Below are positions 1-7,754 of a stretch of 43,687 nt of DNA, piece after piece. The DNA is from Methylobacterium sp. NEAU K (GTDB taxonomy: Bacteria; Pseudomonadota; Alphaproteobacteria; Rhizobiales; Beijerinckiaceae). The stretch is taken from the NCBI RefSeq assembly GCF_030700285.1, contig NZ_JAUYZJ010000040.1:1-43687 (forward strand), given 5' to 3'. Under the pieces are notes generated by a model. It worked only from the letters and a program-made list of their open reading frames with translations. It ran no database searches and was not told the origin of the DNA. The stretch's first letter is position 1. Every line of letters begins with the position of its first letter. A program made the translations under genes and the position numbers.

Positions 1-489
1 TCGTCGACCCCGCCACCGGCGTCGTGCGCGAGGCCGAGATCTTCGTGGCCGTGCTCGGCGCGTCGAGGCTCCCTACGCCGAGACGACCTGGACCCAGACG
101 CTATGGCACCAAGGCCTGCGTGATCGCTGACGGCAGCGTACGCGCCATCGCCTTTGGGCTGGCGCCTGGTCAGGCCCATGAGCTGCCTCACGCGGTTCCT
201 CTGCTCGACGAACTGCCGGGTGTGCCCAAGTGATCGTGGGAGATCGCGGCTACACCAGCCACGCCTTTCGCGAGCACATCTGGAACATGGGCGCCCGGCG
301 ATCCCACCGCCGCGCTACGAGGCACCTGTGACCTGCCCGGACTGGATCTACAATAATCGCAATCAGGTCGAGCAGCTCTGTGCCAGGCTCAAGGAGTGGC
401 GCGGGATCGCCACCCGCTACGAGAGGACCGCCGTCAGCTTCATGAGCGTCCTCTGAGTGGCCGCCGCCCTCGACTGGCGCAAGCGATGA
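1..489 (+). pseudogene. Chimeric transposase remnant: IS21 IstA fragment joined to IS5 3' half
   Basis: Bases 1 to about 100 encode, across shifted frames, the IstA stretch EAEIFVAVLGAS followed by YAETTWTQTL, as in the catalytic core of IS21-family IstA. At about 100-105 the sequence switches to the C-terminal half of an IS5-family (IS427-like) DDE transposase: GTKACVIADG, FGLAPGQAHELPHAVPLLDE, then GDRGYTSHAFREHIWNMGAR after a frameshift near 231, then PDWIYNNRNQVEQL and ARLKEWRGIATRYERTAVSF. An in-frame stop at 454-456 interrupts the tail, which continues to about 489. No intact transposase remains, so this is dead mobile DNA. The upstream part of the same chimera is seen complete at 42577-43662. 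Confidence 0.8.
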
Positions 490-514
490 CGCGCCCTGGC
501 GGAAGTGTTCGGGC
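1..514. repeat. 514-bp terminal direct repeat, copy 1
   Basis: These bases are identical, in the same orientation, to 43174-43687 as far as I could compare line by line. The copy begins in the middle of the IS21-type istA remnant and ends 25 bases after the last IS5-type reading frame. Both copies carry the same decay lesions. Shared lesions and exact coincidence with both window ends suggest one locus seen twice (circular closure) or a contig broken inside a repeat, rather than two independently decayed elements. Confidence 0.9.
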
Positions 515-678
515 GTCCGCTTTGGAGACGCGGATTCGGCGCACTGAATGACCGCGATGGGCGCCAAACTGAAGGTCTGCTTCCGAGTGAAGCCCTGAAT
601 GTGATTTGGCGCGCAGCAGGATTTGCGCGATCGCGATTGTTCTAACGGACAACGCGCCGCGAGAGGCCAGGGCGTCGA
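515..678. repeat. Degenerate dispersed intergenic repeat (GTCCGCTT/TGGGCGC type)
   Basis: This non-coding stretch lies between the transposase remnant and the ABC ATPase 3' end. It carries GTCCGCTTTGGAG, GATGGGCGCCAAACTGAAGG and GTCTGCTTCCGAG, which resemble blocks in other gaps of this window (5661-5785, 15546-15899, 19232-19737, 20978-21471, 36825-37294). I see no gene or clear terminator here. Confidence 0.4.
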
Positions 679-1446
679 TTAGCTGCGAAATAAGAAGCCC
701 TTGGCCCGGTCGGACCGGGGCGCGGTGAAGAAGTCGTGCGGCGTCGCAACTTCTCTGATGCATCCCCCCTCCATGAACACGATCGTGTCGGCAACGTCGC
801 GAGCGAAGCTCATCTCGTGGGTCACGATCACCATGGTCAGTCCCTCCCTCGCAAGCTCCCGGATGACGCCGAGCACCTCCCCGACCATTTCGGGATCGAG
901 GGCGCTGGTAGGTTCATCGAACAGGATGACTCTCGGCGTCATCGCGAGGGCGCGGCTGATCGCAACGCGCTGCTTCTGGCCGCCGGACAGCGTGTGCGGG
1001 TACATGTCGGCCTTCTCGGCCAAGCCGACCCGCGCCAGGATGGCTCGGCCCTCCTCCTCGGCCTCCCGCCTCGGACGTCCCAGAACGTGGACAGGCGCTT
1101 CGGTCACGTTGCCGAGCACCGTCAGGTGCGGCCACAGGGCGAAGTGCTGGAACACCATGGCGATGCGGGTTCGAGCCGCAGCCAGCTCGCGCCGGTCCAT
1201 GGGCTTCGCGGCCTTGCCCTCCCCGGTCCGCCCGATTGGCTTGCCGTCGATGCGGATCGAGCCCACGCTCGGCTCTTCCAGCCAGTTCAGGCAGCGCAGC
1301 AAAGTCGACTTACCCGAGCCGCTCGGCCCCAGGATGCAGGTCGTCGTACCGGTAGCGATGTCGAGGTCGATGTCGCGGAGGACTTCGAATCCGCCGAAAT
1401 CCTTGCAAACACCGCGCACCGAGATGGCAGGGGCGTTCTCAGCCAT
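679..1446 (-). CDS. Polar amino acid ABC transporter, ATP-binding protein
   Basis: This is a 255-residue ATPase of the PAAT (HisP/GlnQ) family, the cytoplasmic motor of an amino-acid importer. It shows Walker A GPSGSGKST (about residues 40-48), Q-loop MVFQH (98-102), signature LSGGQKQR (153-160), Walker B VILFDEP and H-loop VTHEM near 208-212. Length is normal. It is the last gene of a five-gene leftward operon (RidA, binding protein, two permeases, ATPase), and its start overlaps the upstream permease stop by 8 bp, suggesting translational coupling. Substrate cannot be read from the ATPase. The family call is firm; the amino acid transported is unknown. Confidence 0.93.
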   Translation of the reverse strand: MAENAPAISVRGVCKDFGGFEVLRDIDLDIATGTTTCILGPSGSGKSTLLRCLNWLEEPSVGSIRIDGKPIGRTGEGKAAKPMDRRELAAARTRIAMVFQHFALWPHLTVLGNVTEAPVHVLGRPRREAEEEGRAILARVGLAEKADMYPHTLSGGQKQRVAISRALAMTPRVILFDEPTSALDPEMVGEVLGVIRELAREGLTMVIVTHEMSFARDVADTIVFMEGGCIREVATPHDFFTAPRSDRAKGFLFRS

Positions 1447-2095
1447 ATCGCACCTTCCTCACCCTCTCCATCCGGCGCACGCCCTCCTCGACCACGAACG
1501 ACATGAGCAGGTAGAGGCCGACCGCCGCGGCGAAGGGCGCGAACGGCGTGAAGTGGTTGGCGCTGACGAAATTCGCCGCGAAGGTCAGCTCCTGGACCGT
1601 GATGATCATGAGGAGCGCACTGTCGCGGATGGTCGTGATGACCTGATTGCCGATCATCGGAGCGGCCGTGATGGCGACTTGGGGAAGGATGATGCGCCGG
1701 TAGAGCAGGCTGCGGGACAGACCGAAGGCATGGGCGGCCTCGATGTTGTCCTTCGCCACGGCGAAGAAGGCGGACCGGAAGATCTCCGCCAGATAGGCCG
1801 TCGTGTAGATCGTCAGCGACAAGAGACCCGCCCACCAGGAATCGAGCCGGAGGCCGAGTTCGGGCAGGCCGTAATAGACGACATAGGCGAGCAGCAGGAA
1901 CGGCACGCATCGCAAGAGATCGATCAGTTCCGCGAGAAGGCGACGCAGCGGCGCCGACGCTTCCATGAGGACGACCGCACCGAGGATGCCCAGGGGGATG
2001 CTGAACAGGAGACAGCCCAGCACCAGCGACACAGTGTTCGCCGCTCCCAACAGGAAGACGTCCCGGCTCTCCCAGACGACTAGAAGTCCGTTCAC
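1439..2095 (-). CDS. Polar amino acid ABC transporter, permease
   Basis: This is a 218-residue inner-membrane permease of the HisM/GlnP type with about five hydrophobic segments. The cytoplasmic coupling loop contains the usual EAA-like region (DNIEAAHAFGLSRSLLYRRI, about residues 117-136), which contacts the ATPase. It overlaps the next upstream permease by 4 bp (stop/start ATGA type) and the downstream ATPase by 8 bp. Two non-identical permeases in one operon indicate a heterodimeric channel, as in histidine and octopine systems. The substrate is not evident. Confidence 0.9.
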   Translation of the reverse strand: MNGLLVVWESRDVFLLGAANTVSLVLGCLLFSIPLGILGAVVLMEASAPLRRLLAELIDLLRCVPFLLLAYVVYYGLPELGLRLDSWWAGLLSLTIYTTAYLAEIFRSAFFAVAKDNIEAAHAFGLSRSLLYRRIILPQVAITAAPMIGNQVITTIRDSALLMIITVQELTFAANFVSANHFTPFAPFAAAVGLYLLMSFVVEEGVRRMERVRKVRYG

Positions 2096-2745
2096 GGGCT
2101 CACCGATCCGAAGCGCCGGGCGATCCTTCGCTCGACGACGCGCTGACCTCGGACGATCGCCGCGATCAGCGCGGTGTAGATCAGCGTGGCGACGAGGAAG
2201 GGCGGGAGGGGCTCATAGGTCTCGGCGCCGACCCGGCTGGCCGCGCGCGTGATCTCGACGACCCCGATGACCGCCACGGCCGGAGTGCATTTGAGCAGGA
2301 TCGTGACTTCGCTGACCAGCGGCCCGAGATTCGCCCGCCAGATCTGCGGGAAGACGATGCGCGTGAAGGTGCCCGCCTCCGACATGCCGAAGGCCATGGC
2401 AGCCTCCCGCTGATCCAGAGGAAACGTCTGCAAGGCCGAGCGCCAGATCTCGCTGCTGAACGCCGCCGTGTTCAGCGTGAGTGCGAGGATCGCGGCCGGC
2501 ACCGGATTCAGCTCCAGGCCTGCAGAGGGCAGAATGAAGTAGACGAACAAGACGAGCGTCACGAACGGCGTGGCCCGCACGACGCTGACGAAGGTCGCGA
2601 GGAGGCCCGACACGACCGGGACGCGGCGCCAGCGCAGGAGCGCGACCAGCAGACCCAGCGGCAGGCTGAGGAGGATGCTGACCGCGGCCAGCGCGGCGGT
2701 GACCACCGCGCCGTCGAGAATCGTCCGGATTGCCGGCCAGGTCAT
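2092..2745 (-). CDS. Polar amino acid ABC transporter, permease
   Basis: This is a 217-residue HisQ/HisM-type permease and the partner of the permease at 1439-2095. Its hydrophobic N-terminal segments match the family, and the coupling motif QREAAMAFGMSEAGTFTRIV (about residues 117-136) is clear. It follows the binding-protein gene by 46 bp and overlaps the next permease by 4 bp. It should form half of the transmembrane channel for the amino acid captured by the protein encoded at 2792-3622. Nothing looks damaged. Confidence 0.9.
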   Translation of the reverse strand: MTWPAIRTILDGAVVTAALAAVSILLSLPLGLLVALLRWRRVPVVSGLLATFVSVVRATPFVTLVLFVYFILPSAGLELNPVPAAILALTLNTAAFSSEIWRSALQTFPLDQREAAMAFGMSEAGTFTRIVFPQIWRANLGPLVSEVTILLKCTPAVAVIGVVEITRAASRVGAETYEPLPPFLVATLIYTALIAAIVRGQRVVERRIARRFGSVSP

Positions 2746-2791
2746 GGCCTGTTCCCCTGCGCGTCTCTGAACATCGTCGCGCGACGCCCGC

Positions 2792-3622
2792 CTACTTGGT
2801 CGGTGTAGACGGCATGTCCTTGAAGGCCCGGCCCAGCCACTTCTCCTGCAGGGCGTAGAGTTCGCCGCTCGCGCGCACCTTCGCCATGAACTTGTTCAGG
2901 TAGTCGAGAAGGTCGTCATTGCCCTTGGCCACGGCCCAGGCCGCATAGGTCGACGCGCCGACCGCCTCACCCATCCTGAAGCGCTTCGGCTGATCCTTCG
3001 TCAGGCTGACGAGGTTCACGACGCCGTTGATCACGTAGTCGAGCCGCCCGTTGGCGAGGTCCTGGTAGGCTTCCGGAAGCGAGGTGTACTGCACCACCTT
3101 GCCGAGCTTGCCCCCGGTCTTGGCGAGCGTGGGTTCGAGATCGGCCAGGGCCGCGTAGGATGCACCACCGGACTGCACCCCCACCGTCTTGCCCGCGAGA
3201 TCCGGCACGCCCTTGATCCGGGTCTCGTCGGCACGAACCACGTAATACTGCGTGGCCTCGGCGATCGGCATCGTGAACGCGAGACTCTGGATGCGGTCGG
3301 GCGTGATCACGGCGGCCGTCAGCGCCACGTCGTATTTTCCGGTCGCAACACCGGCCAGCAGCCCTGTCCAGGGGATGATCTGCTGGTCGATCTTGAACGG
3401 CGCTTCCTTGCGCAAAAGCGCGAGGAGTTCGTGGTCGAGACCCATCGGCTTGCCGTTCTCGACATATTCGAACGGCTTGTAGCTATCCTCGGTCGCGACG
3501 ACCATCGTGCCCTTGGCCCTGATCTCGTCGAGGCTCGCCGCGAAGGACAAGGCAGTCCCGAGATGAAGGATTGCCGCAGCGGCAGCGGCGATACCGATGA
3601 TCTTGCCTCGAACAGGAGACAT
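2792..3622 (-). CDS. Periplasmic amino-acid-binding protein (SBP_bac_3 family)
   Basis: This 276-residue solute-binding protein has an N-terminal signal peptide with a long Ala-rich hydrophobic core and likely cleavage near LSFAAS. The mature domain opens with the family-typical LDEIRAKGTMVVATEDSYKP, followed by FEYVENGKPMGLDHELL and a lobe-2 segment VPDLAGKTVGVQSGGASYAA. It delivers the substrate to the two permeases downstream. It lies 3 bp after the RidA gene, so the two are almost certainly co-transcribed. The acidic/Arg ligand-binding pattern typical of alpha-amino acid binders is plausible, but the specific ligand cannot be assigned. Confidence 0.9.
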   Translation of the reverse strand: MSPVRGKIIGIAAAAAAILHLGTALSFAASLDEIRAKGTMVVATEDSYKPFEYVENGKPMGLDHELLALLRKEAPFKIDQQIIPWTGLLAGVATGKYDVALTAAVITPDRIQSLAFTMPIAEATQYYVVRADETRIKGVPDLAGKTVGVQSGGASYAALADLEPTLAKTGGKLGKVVQYTSLPEAYQDLANGRLDYVINGVVNLVSLTKDQPKRFRMGEAVGASTYAAWAVAKGNDDLLDYLNKFMAKVRASGELYALQEKWLGRAFKDMPSTPTK

Positions 3623-3625
3623 GGC

Positions 3626-4072
3626 TCAGTCCTTTTGCTCGTTCGACGATGGAGCTGGCGCGTTGCCACGACGGGCGATCAAATCGATCTCGACCAGGGC
3701 GTCGTAGGCGAGACCCGTCGTGCCCACGCAGGTTCGTGCCGGCAGCCGATCGGGCGGGAAGAAGGACTTGTAGGTGTCGTTGAACGTTGCGTAGTCACGC
3801 TTGAACTCCGTCAGGAACGCGCGGGCGACGACCACGTCCTCGAAGCCGAGACCGAGGCCGGCCAGGACCGTCTGGAGGTTGGCCATCACGTTGCGGGTCT
3901 GTGCTTCGATACCGTCGGGCAGGATGCCAGGGCTGACCGGCGTATCGGGCATCTGCCCCGTCACGAAGACGAACCCGTCGGCCTCGACGGCGTGGCTGAA
4001 GGGAGCGACCGGCCGCGGCCCGCCGGGGATCATGTGAAACACCATCGACGAGGCCGATTGGGGCTGATGCAC
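3626..4072 (-). CDS. RidA (YjgF/UK114) family reactive-intermediate deaminase
   Basis: This is a 148-residue RidA-like protein. The family hydrolyses reactive enamine/imine intermediates released by PLP enzymes. Recognisable blocks are FSHAVEADGFVFVTGQMPDT near the N-terminus, GIEAQTRNVMANLQTVL, and a C-terminal region with ARTCVGTTGLAYDALVEIDL; the Arg before TCVG corresponds to the family's catalytic Arg. The start chosen is a GTG with a GGAG about 7-8 bases upstream; an internal ATG nine codons later is the alternative. Its place at the head of an amino-acid transporter operon, opposite a MocR regulator, suggests it detoxifies imines made during catabolism of the imported compound. Confidence 0.87.
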   Translation of the reverse strand: MHQPQSASSMVFHMIPGGPRPVAPFSHAVEADGFVFVTGQMPDTPVSPGILPDGIEAQTRNVMANLQTVLAGLGLGFEDVVVARAFLTEFKRDYATFNDTYKSFFPPDRLPARTCVGTTGLAYDALVEIDLIARRGNAPAPSSNEQKD

Positions 4073-4228
4073 CGCGATCTCCGTTCCGCGGGCGTCACCC
4101 GCACCCTGTCCATGACCCAGCGCATGGGGTCATATTGTCATGGTCAAGTTAGGCGATACAGTCGGGATTGGCGCGTCAATATTGGCGGCATCGCGCGCGA
4201 ATTTCGGTCTGCGATGCGAACCAACCGA

Positions 4229-4247
4229 GACAATCAGTGGGACAATC
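4229..4247 (+). promoter_or_regulatory. Direct repeat GACAATC, candidate MocR operator
   Basis: GACAATC occurs at 4229-4235 and again at 4241-4247, a 12-base period, just before the preferred start of the MocR gene. MocR/GabR-type regulators are known to bind direct repeats near their own promoters. The link is inference; no footprint or conservation data are available. Confidence 0.3.
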
Positions 4248-4256
4248 GGAGCAGGG

Positions 4257-5660
4257 ATGAGACCCGGATGGACGGAGACCATCGAGCGGACGGCAGGGCC
4301 CCGCTACCTCGCTATCGTCGGAGCGGTCGAGATCGCATTGCGGACCGGCGCCTTGCGACCGGGCGACAGGTTACCGCCGCAGCGCGACTTGGCCGCGTGG
4401 CTATCCCTTAACATCGGGACGGTCAGCCGGGCCTATGCCGAGATGCAGCGAAAGGGTCTCGCCCGAGGCGAGGTCGGCCGCGGCACCTTCCTCAACCACA
4501 TGCAGGATCCGGACGGACCGTCATCGCTGCGGGAGCAGATCCCGCGCCAGACCTTCATTGACCTGTCTCACAACTTCCCGGCGCATGCGATGCGCCACCC
4601 CGCGCTGGAATTGATCCGTGCGGAATTTGATGGAGCCCTCGATATCGGGACGCTGCTGGCGAGCCAGGTCGATATCGGCCTTCACGCACATCGTGTGATC
4701 GCGGCGCGATGGCTCGGCCGCTTCGGGATCGAAGCCGAGACCGATGACCTGCTGATCACGTGCGGCGGCCAGCACGCCCTGCTGCTCGCGCTCATGGCGC
4801 TCACACGCCCGGGTGATGCCGTGCTGGCGGAGGAGTTGGCCTTCTACGGTCTGAAATCCGCAGCTGGCATGCTGGGCCGCTCGCTGGTCGGCGTCCGCAT
4901 GGACCGCGAAGGTGTCGTGCCGGAATACCTCGATGTGGTGTGCCGGCGGACCGGCGCGAAGGTTCTGGTCTGCACGCCGACGCTGCACAACCCGACGACG
5001 GCCACGATGTCGGACGAACGGCGACGGCAGGTGGCGGAAGTCTGTGCTCGCCACGACGTCCTGATCGTCGAGGACGATGTCTACGGCTTCCTGGGTGATC
5101 CGCCCTTGCGACCGCTGGCTGCGCTCGCACCGGACCGTGTCGTGCACATCTCAAGTCTGTCGAAGCTAGCAGGCCCAGGCTTGCGCATCGGGTTCATGCG
5201 CGTGCCCCGACATCTGGTCTACGCCTTCGGGATCGCGATGCGGGCGAGCACGCTGATGGCCTCGCCGTTCAACGCGGAATGGGCGACCCGCCTTCTGGCA
5301 TCACCGCAGGTCGACCGGATCGTCGCGGAGATGCGCGCGGAAACCCAGGCACGTCAGGCCCTGGTGGCCGCGCTGCTGCCGGCGCATGCTGTCATGGCCC
5401 ATCCGAACGCCTATTACTTTTGCCTGAAACTGAGGAACGGCTGGTCTGCGGAGGCCTACACGCAGGCTGCGGAGGTAATCGGAGTGGGAGTGACCCCCCT
5501 GAGCCTGTTCGAGGTATCGTCGACGCACCAGAGCGATACGGTCCGGGTCTGCGTGAACGCAGCGCCGGACCGGGAGACGCTTCGAGAGGCACTGGAAAAG
5601 CTCACAATTCTGCTCGACGCAGGTGCTCCACCAACAGTCCGGTTTCGGGCCGCGGTCTGA
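4257..5660 (+). CDS. MocR-type GntR/aminotransferase transcriptional regulator
   Basis: This is a PLP-dependent regulator of about 467 residues. The N-terminal winged helix of the GntR type is clear (GALRPGDRLPPQRDLAAWL, then TVSRAYAEMQRKGLARGEVG and GRGTFL). A fold-type I aminotransferase domain follows, with CTPTLHNPTTATMS, EDDVYG and the Schiff-base lysine in SSLSKLAGPGLRIGF (about Lys303 from this start). I chose the ATG at 4257, preceded by GGAG, because the 39 codons from the upstream in-frame ATG at 4140 look unlike protein. It is divergent from the RidA/ABC operon and probably controls it in response to PLP and the imported amino acid. The family is firm; the target and effector are inferred. 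Confidence 0.9.
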   Translation: MRPGWTETIERTAGPRYLAIVGAVEIALRTGALRPGDRLPPQRDLAAWLSLNIGTVSRAYAEMQRKGLARGEVGRGTFLNHMQDPDGPSSLREQIPRQTFIDLSHNFPAHAMRHPALELIRAEFDGALDIGTLLASQVDIGLHAHRVIAARWLGRFGIEAETDDLLITCGGQHALLLALMALTRPGDAVLAEELAFYGLKSAAGMLGRSLVGVRMDREGVVPEYLDVVCRRTGAKVLVCTPTLHNPTTATMSDERRRQVAEVCARHDVLIVEDDVYGFLGDPPLRPLAALAPDRVVHISSLSKLAGPGLRIGFMRVPRHLVYAFGIAMRASTLMASPFNAEWATRLLASPQVDRIVAEMRAETQARQALVAALLPAHAVMAHPNAYYFCLKLRNGWSAEAYTQAAEVIGVGVTPLSLFEVSSTHQSDTVRVCVNAAPDRETLREALEKLTILLDAGAPPTVRFRAAV

Positions 5661-5785
5661 AGGTCATCGGATGTCCGCGATGGGCGCAAAGCGGCCGGCT
5701 AGAGTCAGCCGGAAGCCGATGGCCGGTTCGCGGTAGAGAATCGATGCCGATGCGTGGCGCGGTCGCTCGCTCGGCTTCGTGATCC
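5661..5785. repeat. Dispersed intergenic repeat fragment
   Basis: This gap lies between two convergent genes. GATGTCCGCGATGGGCGCAA followed by AGCGGCCGGCT and a CCGGCT/AGCCGG inverted pair resembles the block at about 21240-21280 (GGGCGCGAAGCAGCCGGCTC). No coding content is seen. Confidence 0.4.
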
Positions 5786-6262
5786 TCATGACGTCACGGC
5801 TGCGTCCGTGATGGGCGCAGGGGCGCCGAGTTCGGCGGCGAAGGCGCCGAAGAACTGGTCGGCGAGCTTGCGCGAGGTCGCCTGAATCAGGCGGCCGCCG
5901 AGGGAGGCGATCTTGCCGCCGATCTCGGCCTTGGCCTCGTAGGTCAGGAGGGTCCCGTCGCCCTCCTCGCGGAGTGACACCACGGCGCCCCCCTTGGCGA
6001 AGCCCGCCATGCCTCCGTTGCCCTGCCCGGCGAGCGTATAGCCCTCGGGGGCGCGGACATCCTCCAGCCGGACGGTGCCGGCGAAGGTCGCCGAGACCGG
6101 GCCGATCTTCAGGGCGACCTTGGCGGCGAATTCTTCCGGCGAGACTCGGGCGAGATCCTTGCAGCCGGGAATGCAGCGGGCGAGCACATCCGGATTGTTG
6201 AGGGCGGCCCAGACGGCCGAGCGTGGCGCCGCGATGCGGTATTCCCCGGTGATGTCCATCAC
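5786..6262 (-). CDS. CoxG-like SRPBCC-family protein
   Basis: This 158-residue protein matches the CoxG (CO dehydrogenase subunit G, SRPBCC fold) family: GEYRIAAPRSAVWAALNNPD at the start, CIPGCKDL (about residues 34-41), KIGPVSATFAGTV and a C-terminal helix with LADQFFGAFAAEL. CoxG proteins are often encoded with molybdenum hydroxylases; in the CO system CoxG helps place the cofactor-assembly machinery at the membrane. This one lacks the hydrophobic C-terminal anchor found in longer CoxG proteins. It is the last gene of the leftward operon, 33 bp after the LivF-type ATPase. It probably assists maturation or recruitment of the hydroxylase encoded at 10989-14730. Confidence 0.85.
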   Translation of the reverse strand: MMDITGEYRIAAPRSAVWAALNNPDVLARCIPGCKDLARVSPEEFAAKVALKIGPVSATFAGTVRLEDVRAPEGYTLAGQGNGGMAGFAKGGAVVSLREEGDGTLLTYEAKAEIGGKIASLGGRLIQATSRKLADQFFGAFAAELGAPAPITDAAVTS

Positions 6263-6295
6263 GTTCTCCCGTCCGAAATCGCCACTGTCTGGCTG

Positions 6296-7000
6296 TCAGA
6301 CCGCGCAGTAACGGTCCTGGATCTCGCTGTCGGCGCGCAGCGTCGCGGCCGCGCTTTCGTGGACCACCGCCCCCTGGTCGATGATCACGGCCTGGTCGGC
6401 GAGGTTGAGCGCCCACTCGACGTTCTGCTCCACGAGGAGGAGCGTCACGCCCCGCTCGCGCAGGGAGACGAACAGCCGTCCCATCTCCTCGACGAGGACG
6501 GGCATGATGCCCTCGGACGGCTCGTCGAGCAGGATCAGCCTGGGCCGGGCGATGAGGGCGCGGGCGATGGCGAGCATCTGCTGCTCGCCCCCCGACATCG
6601 TCACCGCGATCTGGTCGAGGCGCTCGGCCAGGCGTGGGAAGGTCTCGGCGATCTCGGCGATCGCCGGTCCCTCCCGGATCGCGGCGGGGGCGCGCAGCAG
6701 GCCGAGCTTCAGGTTCTCGCGCACGGTCAGGCCCGGCACGATGCGCCGGTCCTCCGGCACGTAGGCGAGCCCCAGGGGGAAGCGCCCGTGGGCCGGGCGG
6801 CCGAGCAGGTCGTGCCCGAGGAAGCGGACCCGGCCGCCGACCTTGGGGATCAAGCCCATCACGGCCTTCATGGTCGTGGTCTTGCCGGCGCCGTTGCGGC
6901 CGATGAGGGCCAGGATCTCGCCCTCGCGCACCGCGAAGGTGAGGCCGTGCAGGACATGGCTCGCTCCGTACCACGCGTCGAGGCCGTCGATCTCAAGCAT
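6296..7000 (-). CDS. livF: Branched-chain-type ABC transporter ATPase (LivF-like)
   Basis: This 234-residue HAAT-family ATPase carries Walker A GRNGAGKTT, signature MSGGEQQMLAIARAL, Walker B LILLDEPSEG and an H-region LLLVEQNVEWAL, all typical of LivF. I chose the ATG at 7000 (MLEIDGLDAWYG); it overlaps the LivG stop by 8 bp, while the longer in-frame extension upstream lies inside LivG and reads as noise. It works with the LivG, LivM, LivH and binding proteins encoded upstream. Liv-type importers also carry aromatic acids, amides and urea, so the gene name gives the family and not the substrate. Confidence 0.92.
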   Translation of the reverse strand: MLEIDGLDAWYGASHVLHGLTFAVREGEILALIGRNGAGKTTTMKAVMGLIPKVGGRVRFLGHDLLGRPAHGRFPLGLAYVPEDRRIVPGLTVRENLKLGLLRAPAAIREGPAIAEIAETFPRLAERLDQIAVTMSGGEQQMLAIARALIARPRLILLDEPSEGIMPVLVEEMGRLFVSLRERGVTLLLVEQNVEWALNLADQAVIIDQGAVVHESAAATLRADSEIQDRYCAV

Positions 7001-7754
7001 GGCCGTACCCACCGCTCTGGCCGAGATAGACCCGGCGGACCTCCCGGTCGGCCTGAATCTCGGCCGGGCTGCCGTCGGCGATGAGGCGCCCATGGTGCAG
7101 GACGAGGATCCGCTCCGACAGGCCGAGGATCATCTTCATCTTGTGCTCGACGAGGAGGATGGCGCGCGCCTCCGCAAGGCGGTGGAGCAGGGCCACCATG
7201 TCCTTCGTCTCCTCCGGCCCCATCCCGGCGGTGGGCTCGTCGAGGAGCAGGAGCTTCGGGTCGGCGGCCAGCGCGATGGCGATCTCCAGGGCCCGCTGCT
7301 CCCCATGCGCCAGGGCGGCGGCGGGCCGGCCCCGGCGGCCGGCGAGGCCGACGGAGTCGAGGAGCGCGTCGGCCCGGTCTTCGAGCCCAGCGAGACGGTC
7401 GCGCCGGCTCCAGAAATCGTAGCGGCTCGCCCGCGCCTGCAGGGCCGTGCGGACGTTCTCGTGGGCGGTGAGGCGGGGGAAGACCGTGGTGATCTGGTAG
7501 GACCGGGCGATGCCGAGATGCGCGAAGCGGGCCTGGGGCACGCGGGCGAGGTCGCGGCCGCCGAACCGGAGGGATCCGCTCGTGGGCTTCAGGGCCCCCG
7601 AGAGAAGGTTGAAAAAGGTACTCTTGCCGGCGCCGTTGGGGCCGATGACCGCGGTGATGCGCTGGCGGCCGAGGGTCGCGCTGATCCCTTCGAGGGCGGA
7701 GAAGGCGCCGAAGCGGCGTCCGAGGTTCTCGACCTGGAGGACGGGGCCGGTCAC
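6993..7754 (-). CDS. livG: Branched-chain-type ABC transporter ATPase (LivG-like)
   Basis: This 253-residue ATPase has Walker A GPNGAGKST, the LivG-type RSYQITTVFPRLTAHENV, a signature region reading LAHGEQRALEIAIALA (HGEQ in place of SGGQ, common in LivG), Walker B LLLLDEPTAGMGP and LLVEHKMKMILGL. The start is a GTG at 7754 whose first bases overlap the LivM stop (GTGA), a typical coupled junction. The reading frame stays open far upstream on this strand because of high GC, but that part is a shadow of LivM and LivH. Confidence 0.9.
   Translation of the reverse strand: MTGPVLQVENLGRRFGAFSALEGISATLGRQRITAVIGPNGAGKSTFFNLLSGALKPTSGSLRFGGRDLARVPQARFAHLGIARSYQITTVFPRLTAHENVRTALQARASRYDFWSRRDRLAGLEDRADALLDSVGLAGRRGRPAAALAHGEQRALEIAIALAADPKLLLLDEPTAGMGPEETKDMVALLHRLAEARAILLVEHKMKMILGLSERILVLHHGRLIADGSPAEIQADREVRRVYLGQSGGYGHA

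Noticed and set aside
701..2083. Plus-strand frame of 460 codons opposite the amino-acid ABC ATPase and permease
   Set aside because: It is a shadow frame; the opposite strand encodes Walker motifs and membrane helices.
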